Assembly: GCF_049860565.1 (NCBI RefSeq)
Contig: NZ_CP172056.1
Location: 2,976,001-3,040,000, forward strand
Direction: 5' to 3'
DNA: 64,000 bases
From: Desulfitobacterium_A nosdiversum
Lineage (GTDB): Bacteria > Bacillota > Desulfitobacteriia > Desulfitobacteriales > Desulfitobacteriaceae
Below the pieces are notes generated by a model that had not been told where the DNA came from, did no database searches, and worked only from the letters and a program-made list of their open reading frames with translations. The position numbers and the translations under genes were made by a program. This document shows, in pieces, positions 18,219 to 26,870 of the stretch; position 1 is the first letter of the stretch; every line of letters begins with the position of its first letter.

Positions 18219-20783
18219 TTAGCTGAAACGTTCCTCAAATTCTTCCATAGTCATCAATATTTGTCGAGGTTTACTTCCTTCATATCCTCCAACAACGCCA
18301 TTCTCTTCCAATAGGTCTATCAATCGAGCTGCCCGTGCATAGCCTAATTTTAATTTTCGTTGAAGAAAGGATACCGAAGCCATGCCTGTATTCATAATCA
18401 ACCGACCTGCATCGATAAATAATTCATCTTCAAAGCCGGAACTTTCAACCTTCGTTTCTGTTTCAGCTAAAAATCCTTCAGGATCAAGATACTCTGGTTT
18501 GCCCTGAGACTTCCAATAGCTGATTACTCTTTGAACCTCATCATCAGAAACGAAACAGCCTTGAACACGCACCGGCTTATTTAAACCTTGGGGTGAATAA
18601 AGCATATCTCCCTTCCCTAGAAGTTTTTCAGCCCCGGTTGCATCAAGGATAGTTCGAGAATCAATTTGTGAGCTTACCGCAAAAGAAACTCGGCTTGGAA
18701 TGTTTGCCTTAATAACACCGGTTATAACATCAACAGAGGGACGCTGTGTAGCAATCACTAAGTGGATACCTGCTGCTCTAGCCATTTGAGCTAAACGGCA
18801 AATAGCTTCCTCAACTTCATTTGCTGCAACCATCATTAAATCCGCTAACTCATCAATGATTACAACGATCCACGGAAGGATGGATGACTTATGATCCGTC
18901 TCTGCATTTTTTTGACGATTATATCGTTCAATATCTCGTACTCCCGCTGCTGCAAATAATTCGTAACGGGTCTCCATTTCTTTGACAATCCATTTAAGTG
19001 CTGCCGCCGCTTTTTTAGGATCCGTAACAACAGGGGCTAACAGATGAGGAATTCCATTATAGATACTAAGTTCAACCATTTTAGGATCGACCATAAGAAA
19101 CTTTACTTCTTCAGGACGTGCATTAAATAATATCGAATTGATTAACGACGTAATACAGACACTTTTGCCTGATCCTGTTGCCCCGGCAATGAGAATATGC
19201 GGCATTTTTTTAAGATCTGCAATTACAGGCTGATTGGAAATATCCTTTCCAAGTGCCGTCTTCAGTTTCGATGGATTCTCTTGAAAAGGCTGTGTCTCTA
19301 ACACTTCACGGAAAGGAACGGGTCGTGGATGTTTATTAGGCACTTCTATCCCGATTGCTGCTTTACCTGGGATCGGTGCCTCAATTCTAACATCTCGAGC
19401 TGCCAAACCCAGTGCAATATCGTCCGCTAAATGAACGATTCTGCTTATTTTAACCCCAGGAGCCGGAGCCAATTCAAATCGTGTGATAACAGGCCCACGT
19501 GTAACACGAACAACTTTCGCCTGAACTCCGAAGTCTGCTAGAACTTGTTCGAGCTTTTTTTGAGTATCCGTATCATGGACTACTGGAATATCAGGGATTG
19601 GATCAAGAAGTTCAAAATTAGGCAAAACCCATGTTTTGGGTTGATCCGATAAAGGAACCTTAAAACCTTCTTCTTGGGTTTCTGTTACTATTTCAGAGGA
19701 TGTTTGTTCCGGGTCCAGTTCTTGCGCTTTTGACTCAAACTTCATTTCCTGAAGTTTTATATCTGTTTTTTCAATGTTATTTCCGTCTATTTCCTTTTCA
19801 AGGGAGATTGACTCTTTGATTATATCATCTTTATTCTCTTTATCGTCGTTCACCTTAACTTCGTTGCGTTCTATATTATTAAGACTCAGGTTATCCGAAT
19901 TATCATTAACTCGATTTAGAGAAACTTGATTTAGTGAAGTCCTTTCCTCCTCGTTTTTCAAAGGAACAGTTGCCTCTAGCGAACTAATCTCGTGCATGCT
20001 ACCCGGATCGGGAATTGATTGAGGCTGAACTAAATGAGCAAGTTGACCTGGAATAAGTGTTTCAGTCTCTTTCTTCAGTGCACTAAGCCATTCCCTTTTT
20101 TCAGGAAGTTTTGCTTGAAAATGTAATGTTTCTTTAAGATTTTCTTTAAGTTCATCTTTAACTTCTTCTTTAAGCTCTTTTTCACATTCTGTTTGAACAC
20201 TATCAAAGTAACTATTAAAGCCTTTAAGCGTTACAATCTTTGTTTCTAACGGCTTAAATGAAAATTTATGCCCTTCTTGGAAATATGTAGAGAAATCATT
20301 ACCCAGTTCACTGAGATCCTCAGCCGCAGCAGGTTCGGCCGTTTTAATCTCAGGTCCCTCAGTTGAAGCAAAGTATTCTTCAAAGCCTTGAAGACCCACT
20401 AATTTCCCTTTTGGAAGCGGAATTCCAGTTTTTACTTGGTCATGCGTATGAGTAAGCTTATTTGTTTTTTGATCCTGAGTTTTCCCTTTTATTCTTTGAT
20501 CATTTTTACGTGAATACTTCTTTCTGCCCTTAGACCGTGATCTTTTAGATTGTGTATGAGACGCAAGAATATATATTCTTATCTCAATACCAATCGCTAA
20601 AAACAAACAGAACAAAGGAATAACCCAAGCCAAACTACCAAAAATGTTTTTGAGGAAAGCATAGATGAGACGACCAATCACAGTCATTTCAAGCTCACCC
20701 AATAGTCCTAAAAAGCCTAAAATTCCTGCTAAAATCGCTAAGACATGCCATCTTCCGTGAGAGTTTGTCCGTTTTTTGGGCAC
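18219..20783 (-). CDS. ftsK: DNA translocase FtsK/SpoIIIE
   Basis: An 854-aa hexameric ATP-driven DNA pump that clears chromosomes from the septum at division or sporulation. The GTG start is set by GGAGGTGG just upstream. Layout: a short N-terminal membrane part with about two to three segments (residues 10-75); a long acidic, low-complexity linker (about 80-400) with lysine/glutamate repeats; the motor with Walker A GATGSGKSV (about 540), Walker B IVVIIDELADL and the ATQRPSVDVITG motif; and a C-terminal gamma winged helix (SFLQRKLKLGYARAARLID) that reads KOPS-type sites. The membrane domain is shorter than the four-segment E. coli form. Confidence 0.93.
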   Translation of the reverse strand: MPKKRTNSHGRWHVLAILAGILGFLGLLGELEMTVIGRLIYAFLKNIFGSLAWVIPLFCLFLAIGIEIRIYILASHTQSKRSRSKGRKKYSRKNDQRIKGKTQDQKTNKLTHTHDQVKTGIPLPKGKLVGLQGFEEYFASTEGPEIKTAEPAAAEDLSELGNDFSTYFQEGHKFSFKPLETKIVTLKGFNSYFDSVQTECEKELKEEVKDELKENLKETLHFQAKLPEKREWLSALKKETETLIPGQLAHLVQPQSIPDPGSMHEISSLEATVPLKNEEERTSLNQVSLNRVNDNSDNLSLNNIERNEVKVNDDKENKDDIIKESISLEKEIDGNNIEKTDIKLQEMKFESKAQELDPEQTSSEIVTETQEEGFKVPLSDQPKTWVLPNFELLDPIPDIPVVHDTDTQKKLEQVLADFGVQAKVVRVTRGPVITRFELAPAPGVKISRIVHLADDIALGLAARDVRIEAPIPGKAAIGIEVPNKHPRPVPFREVLETQPFQENPSKLKTALGKDISNQPVIADLKKMPHILIAGATGSGKSVCITSLINSILFNARPEEVKFLMVDPKMVELSIYNGIPHLLAPVVTDPKKAAAALKWIVKEMETRYELFAAAGVRDIERYNRQKNAETDHKSSILPWIVVIIDELADLMMVAANEVEEAICRLAQMARAAGIHLVIATQRPSVDVITGVIKANIPSRVSFAVSSQIDSRTILDATGAEKLLGKGDMLYSPQGLNKPVRVQGCFVSDDEVQRVISYWKSQGKPEYLDPEGFLAETETKVESSGFEDELFIDAGRLIMNTGMASVSFLQRKLKLGYARAARLIDLLEENGVVGGYEGSKPRQILMTMEEFEERFS

Positions 20784-20830
20784 AATTCCACCTCCATGTT
20801 GATCACAAAAACAGTCCGGATAACAGAAAT

Positions 20831-20861
20831 AGAACCTCTGGTTGTTTTTCACAGAGGTTCT
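20831..20861. repeat. Inverted repeat between DUF457 gene and ftsK
   Basis: AGAACCTCTG at 20831-20840 pairs with CAGAGGTTCT at 20852-20861 over an 11-nt loop. It lacks a strong T-run on either strand, so it may be a weak terminator or a processing hairpin. Confidence 0.5.
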
Positions 20862-20886
20862 GACCTTAAACTAAGAATTTCAAAAG

Positions 20887-21864
20887 CTAGTATTCAAGAA
20901 CAATTCCCGTTGAATTCCTGCTACGGAAGGGATAAAAAGTTTCTTCCCCAATTTGGCCATCGGGAAGCATCAGGACCTCACCCGTATATAGAAAATCTTC
21001 TTTATCCCAATAACGAAGGTCGAGAAATTCAACCTTTTGTTGAGATCCATCCTCTTTGAGTAAAACGTGGCAATATGGCGTAAATTGATTAAAAATCTCA
21101 GCCAATTCTCCTTCCATTGCATTTGCAATTAATGGAGCATCTGGATCATAGCAGGGCAAAGTCTTAAGAATTTTTGGATTTTCCCCGAGAACTATACCAA
21201 ATCGCACTTCAGTTTCTTGAAAAAGTAAGAATGACCAATTAAATGGCCTGTACATTGCTGGCAGAACCTTAATACATGTCTGATCCGTGATTTTATACTT
21301 TTGCATAAGTTTTTTACGTGTCTTCCTTCGATCGATTTCACGATACGAAAGATAGCAAATACTAAAGATAAGTGCAGCTAAAGTTGAATCCGTGGAAAAG
21401 TCGGGATAGATCATAGATACTACAAGTGAGAATAAAAATAGTCCAAAGACAACAGGATCCGTTACAATAACCATATCTACAGTAATTTTCTTACGATAAA
21501 CAGGCCAGAGTAATTCCGCCCCATAAGAGTTTAATACATCGCTTAAGCCATGAGATAGAGTTCCAATCAAAGTCCAAAAAACAATTACTGCCCATGACGT
21601 CGTTGGATAAATAAAATAAAGAAAACTTCCAAGACCCAAAGCCATTCCACTTAATGCAAATAAAGAATGACTTACACCACGATGTTTCATTAGATAATTT
21701 ATTTTTCCTTTAAAGTAAGTCACGATATCTAGGTCGGGCAACATTGCTCCAAGTGTACATCCTAAAAAGACAGGATCACTCATCTGAATCGGGTGTCCTG
21801 ATAAAGTAGATAAAGTTGCTCCGATTAAGCCATGAGTTATTGGATCCGTACCGATCACCCCCAC
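20887..21864 (-). CDS. DUF457 (YdjM-like) membrane-bound metal-dependent hydrolase
   Basis: A protein of about 325 aa with N-terminal DPITHGLIGATLS, a later PDLDIVTYF, and MKHRGVSHSLFAL; these His/Asp-bearing stretches mark the YdjM/DUF457 membrane metal-dependent hydrolases. Four to five hydrophobic segments lie in the first 190 residues; the C-terminal 130 residues are soluble. The start is uncertain: the family begins near DPITHG, so I set the GTG at 21864, but an ATG at 21906 is also open and no ribosome binding site is convincing. In vivo substrates are not known. Confidence 0.8.
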   Translation of the reverse strand: MGVIGTDPITHGLIGATLSTLSGHPIQMSDPVFLGCTLGAMLPDLDIVTYFKGKINYLMKHRGVSHSLFALSGMALGLGSFLYFIYPTTSWAVIVFWTLIGTLSHGLSDVLNSYGAELLWPVYRKKITVDMVIVTDPVVFGLFLFSLVVSMIYPDFSTDSTLAALIFSICYLSYREIDRRKTRKKLMQKYKITDQTCIKVLPAMYRPFNWSFLLFQETEVRFGIVLGENPKILKTLPCYDPDAPLIANAMEGELAEIFNQFTPYCHVLLKEDGSQQKVEFLDLRYWDKEDFLYTGEVLMLPDGQIGEETFYPFRSRNSTGIVLEY

Positions 21865-21997
21865 GAAATTTACACCGCATTTATTATAACATATCAGCTT
21901 TATCATTGTTTGATAATTTTTTGTTAAAAGAAAAGTCTTATGTCAGTCAATTATATGATAATAATCCAAATTGTCGGTAATTTTACAGACAAATATA

Positions 21998-22024
21998 AGC
22001 TCAACCTTAAAAATAAGTTGAGCT
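21998..22024 (-). terminator. Hairpin downstream of the BON-domain gene
   Basis: AGCTCAAC and GTTGAGCT, extended by TTA/TAA, form a long stem about 30 bp past the stop; the flank is moderately T-rich on the minus strand. Confidence 0.65.
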
Positions 22025-22052
22025 CAATATCTATCTGTTTATTGTTAGACAG

Positions 22053-22940
22053 CTATTTAATACTATGTGCTGCAACTTTGATTGAACTATTAATTCCATG
22101 GATTCCGGCTACATGATGAATCATTGATTCAGCCCAGCGTCTGTCTTCGTCAGAATAAACCTCTCCGCTTAAAAAGGCAATTCCCTCTTTAACAAAAGCC
22201 CTGACATGTTGACTCGTCATACCATGCTGTCCCAGTTTTCTTACCAATTGTTCTGTTAAATTTAAATCTTCACCTTGTGAACGATGTCTTGCAAAAAGTT
22301 CGCTTATAACTGCTTTGACCCCAGGAACCTGATATGCCGTCTCTACGGCCCATTCTATTGCCTCCTGAGTATCTACCATACCTGTTAGGGTAATCAATCC
22401 ATTTCTGGCTGTTGTCTTTATCTCATGCGCATCGACCCAGGGTGATGCCACAAACGCATTTTCTACCCTATTCACTAAAGTAGCATCATCAACCGCTTTC
22501 TCAAGAAATTGAATCTCACTGCGAATCTCTTTAACTCCACGAACCTGTGATGCAATTCTTTTCGCTAAACGCTCAGTACTTTGTGTTTCAACATGGCCTA
22601 ATAATGTCACAATTCCTTGGCTCACTCTACACCCTAAGTGAGTGATATCTTCATAGTTTGCTTGGCTAAATCTTTCAACAACTTGTTTTTCAATATCCTT
22701 ATCAGAAATATTCCCGTCATTAGAAATCGTCAACGAGTTGTCGAGTTCCCGAACACCATCAATCCGTGAAATTCTTTGAGCAATAAATTCCTTTTCTGAT
22801 AAAGCATCTACTGTTCCCCAAAGAGAAACTTTATCTCCTTTAACTTCAATATGAATACCTTGACCCGTTTCTCCAAAGTGAGTTTGGATTAATTGTTTTA
22901 TGTCTTGAAAAACTTCCTTTTCAGATCGTATTTTTTGCAT
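22053..22940 (-). CDS. Protein with four BON domains
   Basis: A 295-aa protein built of four BON (OsmY/nodulation) repeats, beginning near residues 5, 74, 143 and 222. Each has the V..G.V.L.G.V core, for example DKVSLWGTVD, QGIVTLLGHVE, NGLITLTGMVD and EGIAFLSGEVY. No signal peptide is visible, so unlike OsmY it appears cytoplasmic. BON domains are thought to bind phospholipid or surfaces; the role here is unknown, possibly envelope stress. The ATG follows GGAGGGACAAAT. Confidence 0.85.
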   Translation of the reverse strand: MQKIRSEKEVFQDIKQLIQTHFGETGQGIHIEVKGDKVSLWGTVDALSEKEFIAQRISRIDGVRELDNSLTISNDGNISDKDIEKQVVERFSQANYEDITHLGCRVSQGIVTLLGHVETQSTERLAKRIASQVRGVKEIRSEIQFLEKAVDDATLVNRVENAFVASPWVDAHEIKTTARNGLITLTGMVDTQEAIEWAVETAYQVPGVKAVISELFARHRSQGEDLNLTEQLVRKLGQHGMTSQHVRAFVKEGIAFLSGEVYSDEDRRWAESMIHHVAGIHGINSSIKVAAHSIK

Positions 22941-23017
22941 ATTTGTCCCTCCACATAAAAAACTAATCTTAGTTTTTCTCTGAAGGAGCGATTTTATCCT
23001 ACTTTCAATGAAGTGAA

Positions 23018-23854
23018 CTAAAGGGATAAGTCTAACTTGAACTTAAGATCATCAAAACAATAGTTTGGTACATTAATTTGACCCAATTGGACGAGACTAT
23101 ATGGACCATGAAAATCGCTTCCGCCTGTTGTCAAAATTGCCTTTTCACGACCTAAAGCTTCATATTTTGCAATAAGATCAGCACGTTTTTCCCAGTATCC
23201 ATAATATACCTCTAAACCGATCGGACGATATTCCAGAAGCTGATTCACAAGTTGGGGATCTTTAAGTAAACCGGGATGTGCAAGGACAGGAATTCCATGA
23301 CAAGAATAAATTAAATCAACCGCATCTTCAAAGGCATGTTCTAAAAAAGGGATATATGCTGCTCCACCGGGTTGAAAGAAAGCAGCTATGACAGACCAGG
23401 GGACATCATTTTTATTTAACTGGTCATGAAGCACATACATAATATGTCCCTTACTTACAGTCCCTTCAGGGTTAGCAACTCCCTCTACTTCGCTCCATTT
23501 TAAAGATAAACCTTCACTTTGCAGACGCTTTACCATATCGAAAGCTAATGATGTGCGCTTATACCGCAATTCCTTTAGTCGTGCTTGAAGCGATAAATTT
23601 TCCAAACAACTGTCATTAAAATAGCCTAACAAATGAACCTCATGCCCCTGAAAAGCTGTTACGAGTTCTACCCCAGGAATTATTTTTAGTTTAAAGTTAT
23701 CTTTATATTTCCGCGCTATTTCAACACCATGAGTTGTCTCATGATCTGTTAGTGAGAGAGCTTGTATTCCTTTTTTCGATGCCAGTTCCAGAACTTCATT
23801 AACCGAAAGTGAACCATCAGATTCTTTAGTATGTACATGCAAATCGATAAACAC
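23018..23854 (-). CDS. PHP-domain phosphoesterase (TrpH/YciV-like)
   Basis: A 278-aa PHP protein. Metal ligands are visible in DLHVHTKESDGSLS (residues 3-16), LSLTDHETTHG, GVELV, HEVHLLGYF, VLAHPGLL and GGSDFHGP. E. coli TrpH (RNase AM) removes phosphate from 3',5'-nucleoside bisphosphates and trims RNA 5' ends, so a nucleotide or RNA phosphoesterase role is likely. It starts at GTG, 6 nt after GGGAGGGA. Confidence 0.87.
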   Translation of the reverse strand: MFIDLHVHTKESDGSLSVNEVLELASKKGIQALSLTDHETTHGVEIARKYKDNFKLKIIPGVELVTAFQGHEVHLLGYFNDSCLENLSLQARLKELRYKRTSLAFDMVKRLQSEGLSLKWSEVEGVANPEGTVSKGHIMYVLHDQLNKNDVPWSVIAAFFQPGGAAYIPFLEHAFEDAVDLIYSCHGIPVLAHPGLLKDPQLVNQLLEYRPIGLEVYYGYWEKRADLIAKYEALGREKAILTTGGSDFHGPYSLVQLGQINVPNYCFDDLKFKLDLSL

Positions 23855-23969
23855 TAGGCTTCCCTCCCACTCTAAAAATATTTTAACATAATATATGCCT
23901 ATCCTTTCTCTCTCTATAAAATCTTTTTAAAAAAATTATTTTAGAAATAAATATATACTCGTCATATTG

Positions 23970-23998
23970 TTGACATAATTCTAATGCTCTAGTATAAT
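23970..23998 (+). promoter_or_regulatory. Consensus promoter of tRNA-Trp
   Basis: Perfect TTGACA (23970-23975) and TATAAT (23993-23998) boxes with a 17-bp spacer, 30 bp before the tRNA. Confidence 0.9.
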
Positions 23999-24028
23999 TT
24001 GCACTGTCGCTATTTTATTCATCTTCAT

Positions 24029-24102
24029 AGGGGATTAGTTTAATGGTAGAACAGCGGTCTCCAAAACCGTTAGTGTGGGTTCAACTCCTGCATCCCCTGC
24101 CA
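24029..24102 (+). tRNA. tRNA-Trp (CCA anticodon)
   Basis: A 74-nt cloverleaf. Acceptor AGGGGAT (24029-24035) pairs with ATCCCCT (24092-24098), then discriminator G and encoded CCA. The anticodon stem GCGGT/ACCGT encloses CTCCAAA, giving anticodon CCA. The TTC of the T-loop is in GGTTCAACTCC. It is a single tRNA gene at the left edge of an accessory region. Confidence 0.95.
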
Positions 24103-24114
24103 GTAAAAAAGCTC

Positions 24115-24142
24115 AACCACGCATGTTTGCGTGGTTTTTTGT
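24115..24142 (+). terminator. Intrinsic terminator of tRNA-Trp
   Basis: AACCACGC (24115-24122) pairs with GCGTGGTT (24129-24136) over a 6-nt loop and is followed by TTTTGTTTTC. Confidence 0.92.
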
Positions 24143-24350
24143 TTTCTTATAGTACTACTCTTTCGGATAGCCTTTTGGGGATTATTTGGGGACTAACGTA
24201 ATTAAAAGTTATATTAAACTACAACAAATCAATTATCAAATAACGGCCATCTGCAAAAAGAAACTATATACAAAAAGGCAAACACAAAAAGAAGGTAATA
24301 TCTTGTAAAAATAGAATCCTTATCTAACATTAATGAAATCAGGTGATTTT

Positions 24351-25343
24351 ATGGGTTCACGTTTTAGAAAGCAGATCGGTCCAAAAGGATTTAAGCTAAA
24401 CATTGGAAAGAAAGGCATAACTTCTACCAGCGTTAAGATCGCAAAAGGCATTACCTATAATAGTAAACGAGGGCTAACACTGGGTATCCCTGGTACAGGT
24501 TTCAGCTACAATTTTGGGAGAAAGAAGGATAATAAAAACTATTTAGGAACTCATAGTGAAAGGCAAATAGCCAATCAAGTAAATTTATTTTCCTCAGAAT
24601 ACACCAAAGGGTGGAGAGAATTTACTGGTGGCTATAATAAAAAAGCGCTAATTGCTTCCGGAATTTGTATAGCACTTTGTTTCACTCCACTATTGCCCCT
24701 CGGCTTAGTATTATCAATTCCGTCTCTTTTATGGTTAGCAATTGATACTCTAATTAAGGTGATTAAATATAATAAACATCTAAAAACAAGTCCAATACTG
24801 TCTGAAGTTTCATACCCTCCAATAGAAACTCCATCAGTCGTTAATTCGATACAGAAGGTTAATCAAGTTTCGGAAACCAAACAACCAAAAACAGAATCGT
24901 TTACATTTAGGGTGGCCGGAATATCTGATGATAAGATTCAAAGGGCAATAAAACATAATTTAGTCGAGGAATATCTGGAAAACAACGAAGCTTATGACGG
25001 AATGACAAATAAGGAAATTCTTGAAGATTATGCAGATGAAACCTATCAAGTCGACGTTTATGGTGATTCCGAAATAACTCTGATCCCAGAACCGGAAAAT
25101 ACATATAACCACAAGGCCATTAGAATCGAGCATGAAGATATAGGTAAAGTTGGATATGTACCAGATAAGAACTTAAGCAAAGTACATGAGATACTAGACA
25201 GAAATAACTATAATCTCGAATGGAGGTTGATTGGAGGAAAGTTTAAGCAAATAGAGTACAACGATGAAAAGGATAAAGATGTTGTCGTCGTCAAAGAGCA
25301 CACTTATGGGATTGAGATTACACTGACAGAGAAAATGCCATAA
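24351..25343 (+). CDS. DUF4236 - transmembrane - HIRAN-like domain protein
   Basis: A 330-aa protein. Residues 1-55 are a DUF4236 domain (GSRFRKQIGPKGFKLNIG, ending GLTLGIPGTGFSYNF). A hydrophobic pair of segments (about 95-135) follows. The C-terminal part (about 185-300) resembles a HIRAN domain (FTFRVAGISDDK, then YGDSEITLIPEPENTYNHKA with IGKVGYVP). HIRAN domains recognise DNA ends or stalled forks, but here it is membrane-tethered. The ATG at 24351 follows CAGGTG. It is the first gene after tRNA-Trp. Confidence 0.75.
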   Translation: MGSRFRKQIGPKGFKLNIGKKGITSTSVKIAKGITYNSKRGLTLGIPGTGFSYNFGRKKDNKNYLGTHSERQIANQVNLFSSEYTKGWREFTGGYNKKALIASGICIALCFTPLLPLGLVLSIPSLLWLAIDTLIKVIKYNKHLKTSPILSEVSYPPIETPSVVNSIQKVNQVSETKQPKTESFTFRVAGISDDKIQRAIKHNLVEEYLENNEAYDGMTNKEILEDYADETYQVDVYGDSEITLIPEPENTYNHKAIRIEHEDIGKVGYVPDKNLSKVHEILDRNNYNLEWRLIGGKFKQIEYNDEKDKDVVVVKEHTYGIEITLTEKMP

Positions 25344-25357
25344 TAGATACAAAAAAC

Positions 25358-25388
25358 CCCTCGGGTTTCATTCCCGAGGGATTTCTTA
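25358..25388 (+). terminator. Intrinsic terminator after DUF4236 gene
   Basis: CCCTCGGG and CCCGAGGG form a GC-rich stem with a 7-nt loop, followed by ATTTCTT. Confidence 0.8.
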
Positions 25389-25543
25389 CATCTTCCAGAG
25401 AATCCATTTCATCATCTGCAGCTCATACTTCAGTTCGAACTTCTTCAGCTCACCATCAATCTCAATTGGCAAACAAAAACCTTCATTCTATTTCTGGTCA
25501 GCTTCTCTTCTGTCGCGGAGCAGATCTGCTCCACATCAATCAC
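25386..25543 (-). pseudogene. Frameshifted small ORF
   Basis: From a GTG behind AAAGGTG, one frame reads VIDVEQICSATEEKLTRNR and is then lost. A one-base shift continues GFCLPIEIDGELKKFELKYE and ends after about 12 more residues. The tail is matched by a relic at 30870-30976 that reads IDEEFKMFELDYE after an equally aligned segment. I do not recognise the family; the pairing suggests two decayed copies. Confidence 0.4.
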
Positions 25544-25546
25544 CTT

Positions 25547-25606
25547 TCAATTGTAGGCAAAACGTGATGGCCTAGGATTGCCGTTTAGATCGAACCTCGC
25601 AACCAT
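25547..25606 (-). other. 19-codon micro-ORF MVARFDLNGNPRPSRFAYN
   Basis: It lies 31 bp past the doc stop and lacks a good ribosome binding site. A similar micro-ORF at 29989-30060 (MVAKFKFNG...) lies 10 bp past a spo0E-like stop. Whether these are translated is unknown. Confidence 0.25.
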
Positions 25607-25637
25607 TTCGATTAGTGATGCTATAACCTAATTTTAA

Positions 25638-26126
25638 TCACTTAAATTTAGTTATTTTTCTAAAAAAATTCACAAAACCCAAGTAATCTTTTGCCCCTGT
25701 ATTTCTTGTTGCTGTATATTTAGTATATCTTTTTAAATACTTATTCTTAATATGATCTATTGAAGGTTTAGTATTTACAACAGCTAAAGCAAATTTATAC
25801 AATCTATTTGGAACAGCGATAACCTCATAACCATTCATTTCAAGGAAAACAATCATTGCCATTAAGGCAGTCCTTTTGTTTCCATTATAGAAAGCGTGAT
25901 TAAGAGCAAGTGATCTAAGATATACTGCTCCCTTAGATAAAACATCAGGATAAAGTTCAATTTTATCAAAGGTCTGCTTAGGCTCATGAAGAGCAGATTG
26001 AAACAGAGAGACATCTTTAATGCCTCTCTGTTCTAATTCATCATCTTTAAATTCACTAAAGTAATCATCTATCACCACAAAATGAATAGCCAGCAAATCT
26101 GACTCATTTAAGTACTGAATCCTAAT
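25638..26126 (-). CDS. doc: Doc-type toxin (Fic/DOC fold, death-on-curing)
   Basis: A protein of about 162 aa in the Doc branch of the Fic fold; Doc phosphorylates EF-Tu in phage P1. The motif HAFYNGNKRTALMAMIVF matches H-x-F-x-x-G-N-K-R with all key residues. The family N-terminus IRIQYLNESDLLAIH is in frame only from an ATT at 26126. That ATT overlaps the antitoxin stop (ATTAG) and lies 10 nt after AAGGAGG; no ATG, GTG or TTG fits before a TTG at 26096. So either an ATT start with translational coupling or a shortened protein. It pairs with the upstream 56-aa antitoxin. Confidence 0.8.
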   Translation of the reverse strand: MRIQYLNESDLLAIHFVVIDDYFSEFKDDELEQRGIKDVSLFQSALHEPKQTFDKIELYPDVLSKGAVYLRSLALNHAFYNGNKRTALMAMIVFLEMNGYEVIAVPNRLYKFALAVVNTKPSIDHIKNKYLKRYTKYTATRNTGAKDYLGFVNFFRKITKFK

Positions 26127-26292
26127 GTCTAGAAAGCCTCCTTAGAGCGCTTTTATATTTTTCAGCTGTTTTAATTACCGTCGACATTACCTCAGGAGAG
26201 ATGTTGTTCTGCCAGTTTTTATCTAGACCCAATTGTTTCAGTACATGTGGTGGTATCTGAATACTATTAAGCTTTTGGGTCATTTCTGTCAT
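26122..26292 (-). CDS. Putative antitoxin of the Doc pair
   Basis: A 56-aa protein starting at the ATG at 26292, 8 nt after AAGGAGG. It reads MTEMTQKLNSIQIPPHVLKQ and ends with a basic KYKSALRRLSRH tail. Its stop overlaps the presumed toxin start. Position, size and overlap are those of a type II antitoxin; the N-terminal part has an AbrB/MazE-like ring (IQIPPHVLKQLG). It is not Phd-like. The assignment is from context. Confidence 0.6.
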   Translation of the reverse strand: MTEMTQKLNSIQIPPHVLKQLGLDKNWQNNISPEVMSTVIKTAEKYKSALRRLSRH

Positions 26293-26529
26293 ATTTTGAC
26301 CCTCCTTTCCGTGTACATCCCCATTACCTCTCGCCTCAGTTATAGTATATTTTAATTTCCATCTTTGGACAACCCCTTTATGCCTCTTAAGAATAACTTT
26401 TTTAGGCACGCAACCACGTCCTAATCAATATTTCTGGTAATAATATGCCCAAAAATAAGTAATTAGGACTCATTCAACAAGACAAATTCACTCTATTCCT
26501 AAGAAAACTTTAATTTTATACAAAAAATA

Positions 26530-26550
26530 ACTCCCTGCCGAAGCAGAGAG
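26530..26550 (-). terminator. Intrinsic terminator of the first spo0E-like gene
   Basis: CTCCCTGC (26531-26538) and GCAGAGAG (26543-26550) form a stem with a TTCG tetraloop on the minus strand, followed by TTATTTTTTG. Confidence 0.8.
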
Positions 26551-26556
26551 TGTTGG

Positions 26557-26718
26557 TCATTGCTTTGCGATTCGCAGATATTCATTGAGCAATCTTTTAA
26601 AACGTTGATTTAATTCCACGACATCCGGATCACCAGGCGGTTTGCACTTTCCTAATTTGATAAGATTCCGATGCACTTCTACAATATCTTGGCATAAATG
26701 TTCAATTCCAGATTTCAC
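26557..26718 (-). CDS. Spo0E-like aspartyl-phosphate phosphatase, copy 1 (degenerate motif)
   Basis: A 53-aa two-helix protein: a first helix IEHLCQDIVEVHRNLIKL, then PGDPDVVELNQRFKRLLNEY. This is the Spo0E pattern, but the usual SQ.LD signature reads NQRFK, so the motif Asp is lost. Family members dephosphorylate Spo0A~P and delay sporulation; this copy may be inactive or have changed partner. The start is taken as GTG at 26718; the ribosome binding site is weak. Confidence 0.65.
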   Translation of the reverse strand: MKSGIEHLCQDIVEVHRNLIKLGKCKPPGDPDVVELNQRFKRLLNEYLRIAKQ

Positions 26719-26831
26719 TATAACTTAGACACCCTTTCATGCTCGCAATACATCTATTAAGCTATACGAAAAGAGTGATTTTTTTTATGGGGTAATCTGA
26801 ATTTCATAAGAACAGTTAGGCATATAGAAAA

Positions 26832-26866
26832 GCCCTCTCTACACTAGAGCAAGAGAGGGCGTTGTT
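26832..26866 (-). terminator. Intrinsic terminator
   Basis: GCCCTCTC (26832-26839) pairs with GAGAGGGC (26853-26860). On the minus strand TTTTCTAT follows. It ends the decayed gene to its right. Confidence 0.75.
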
Positions 26867-26870
26867 GTAT

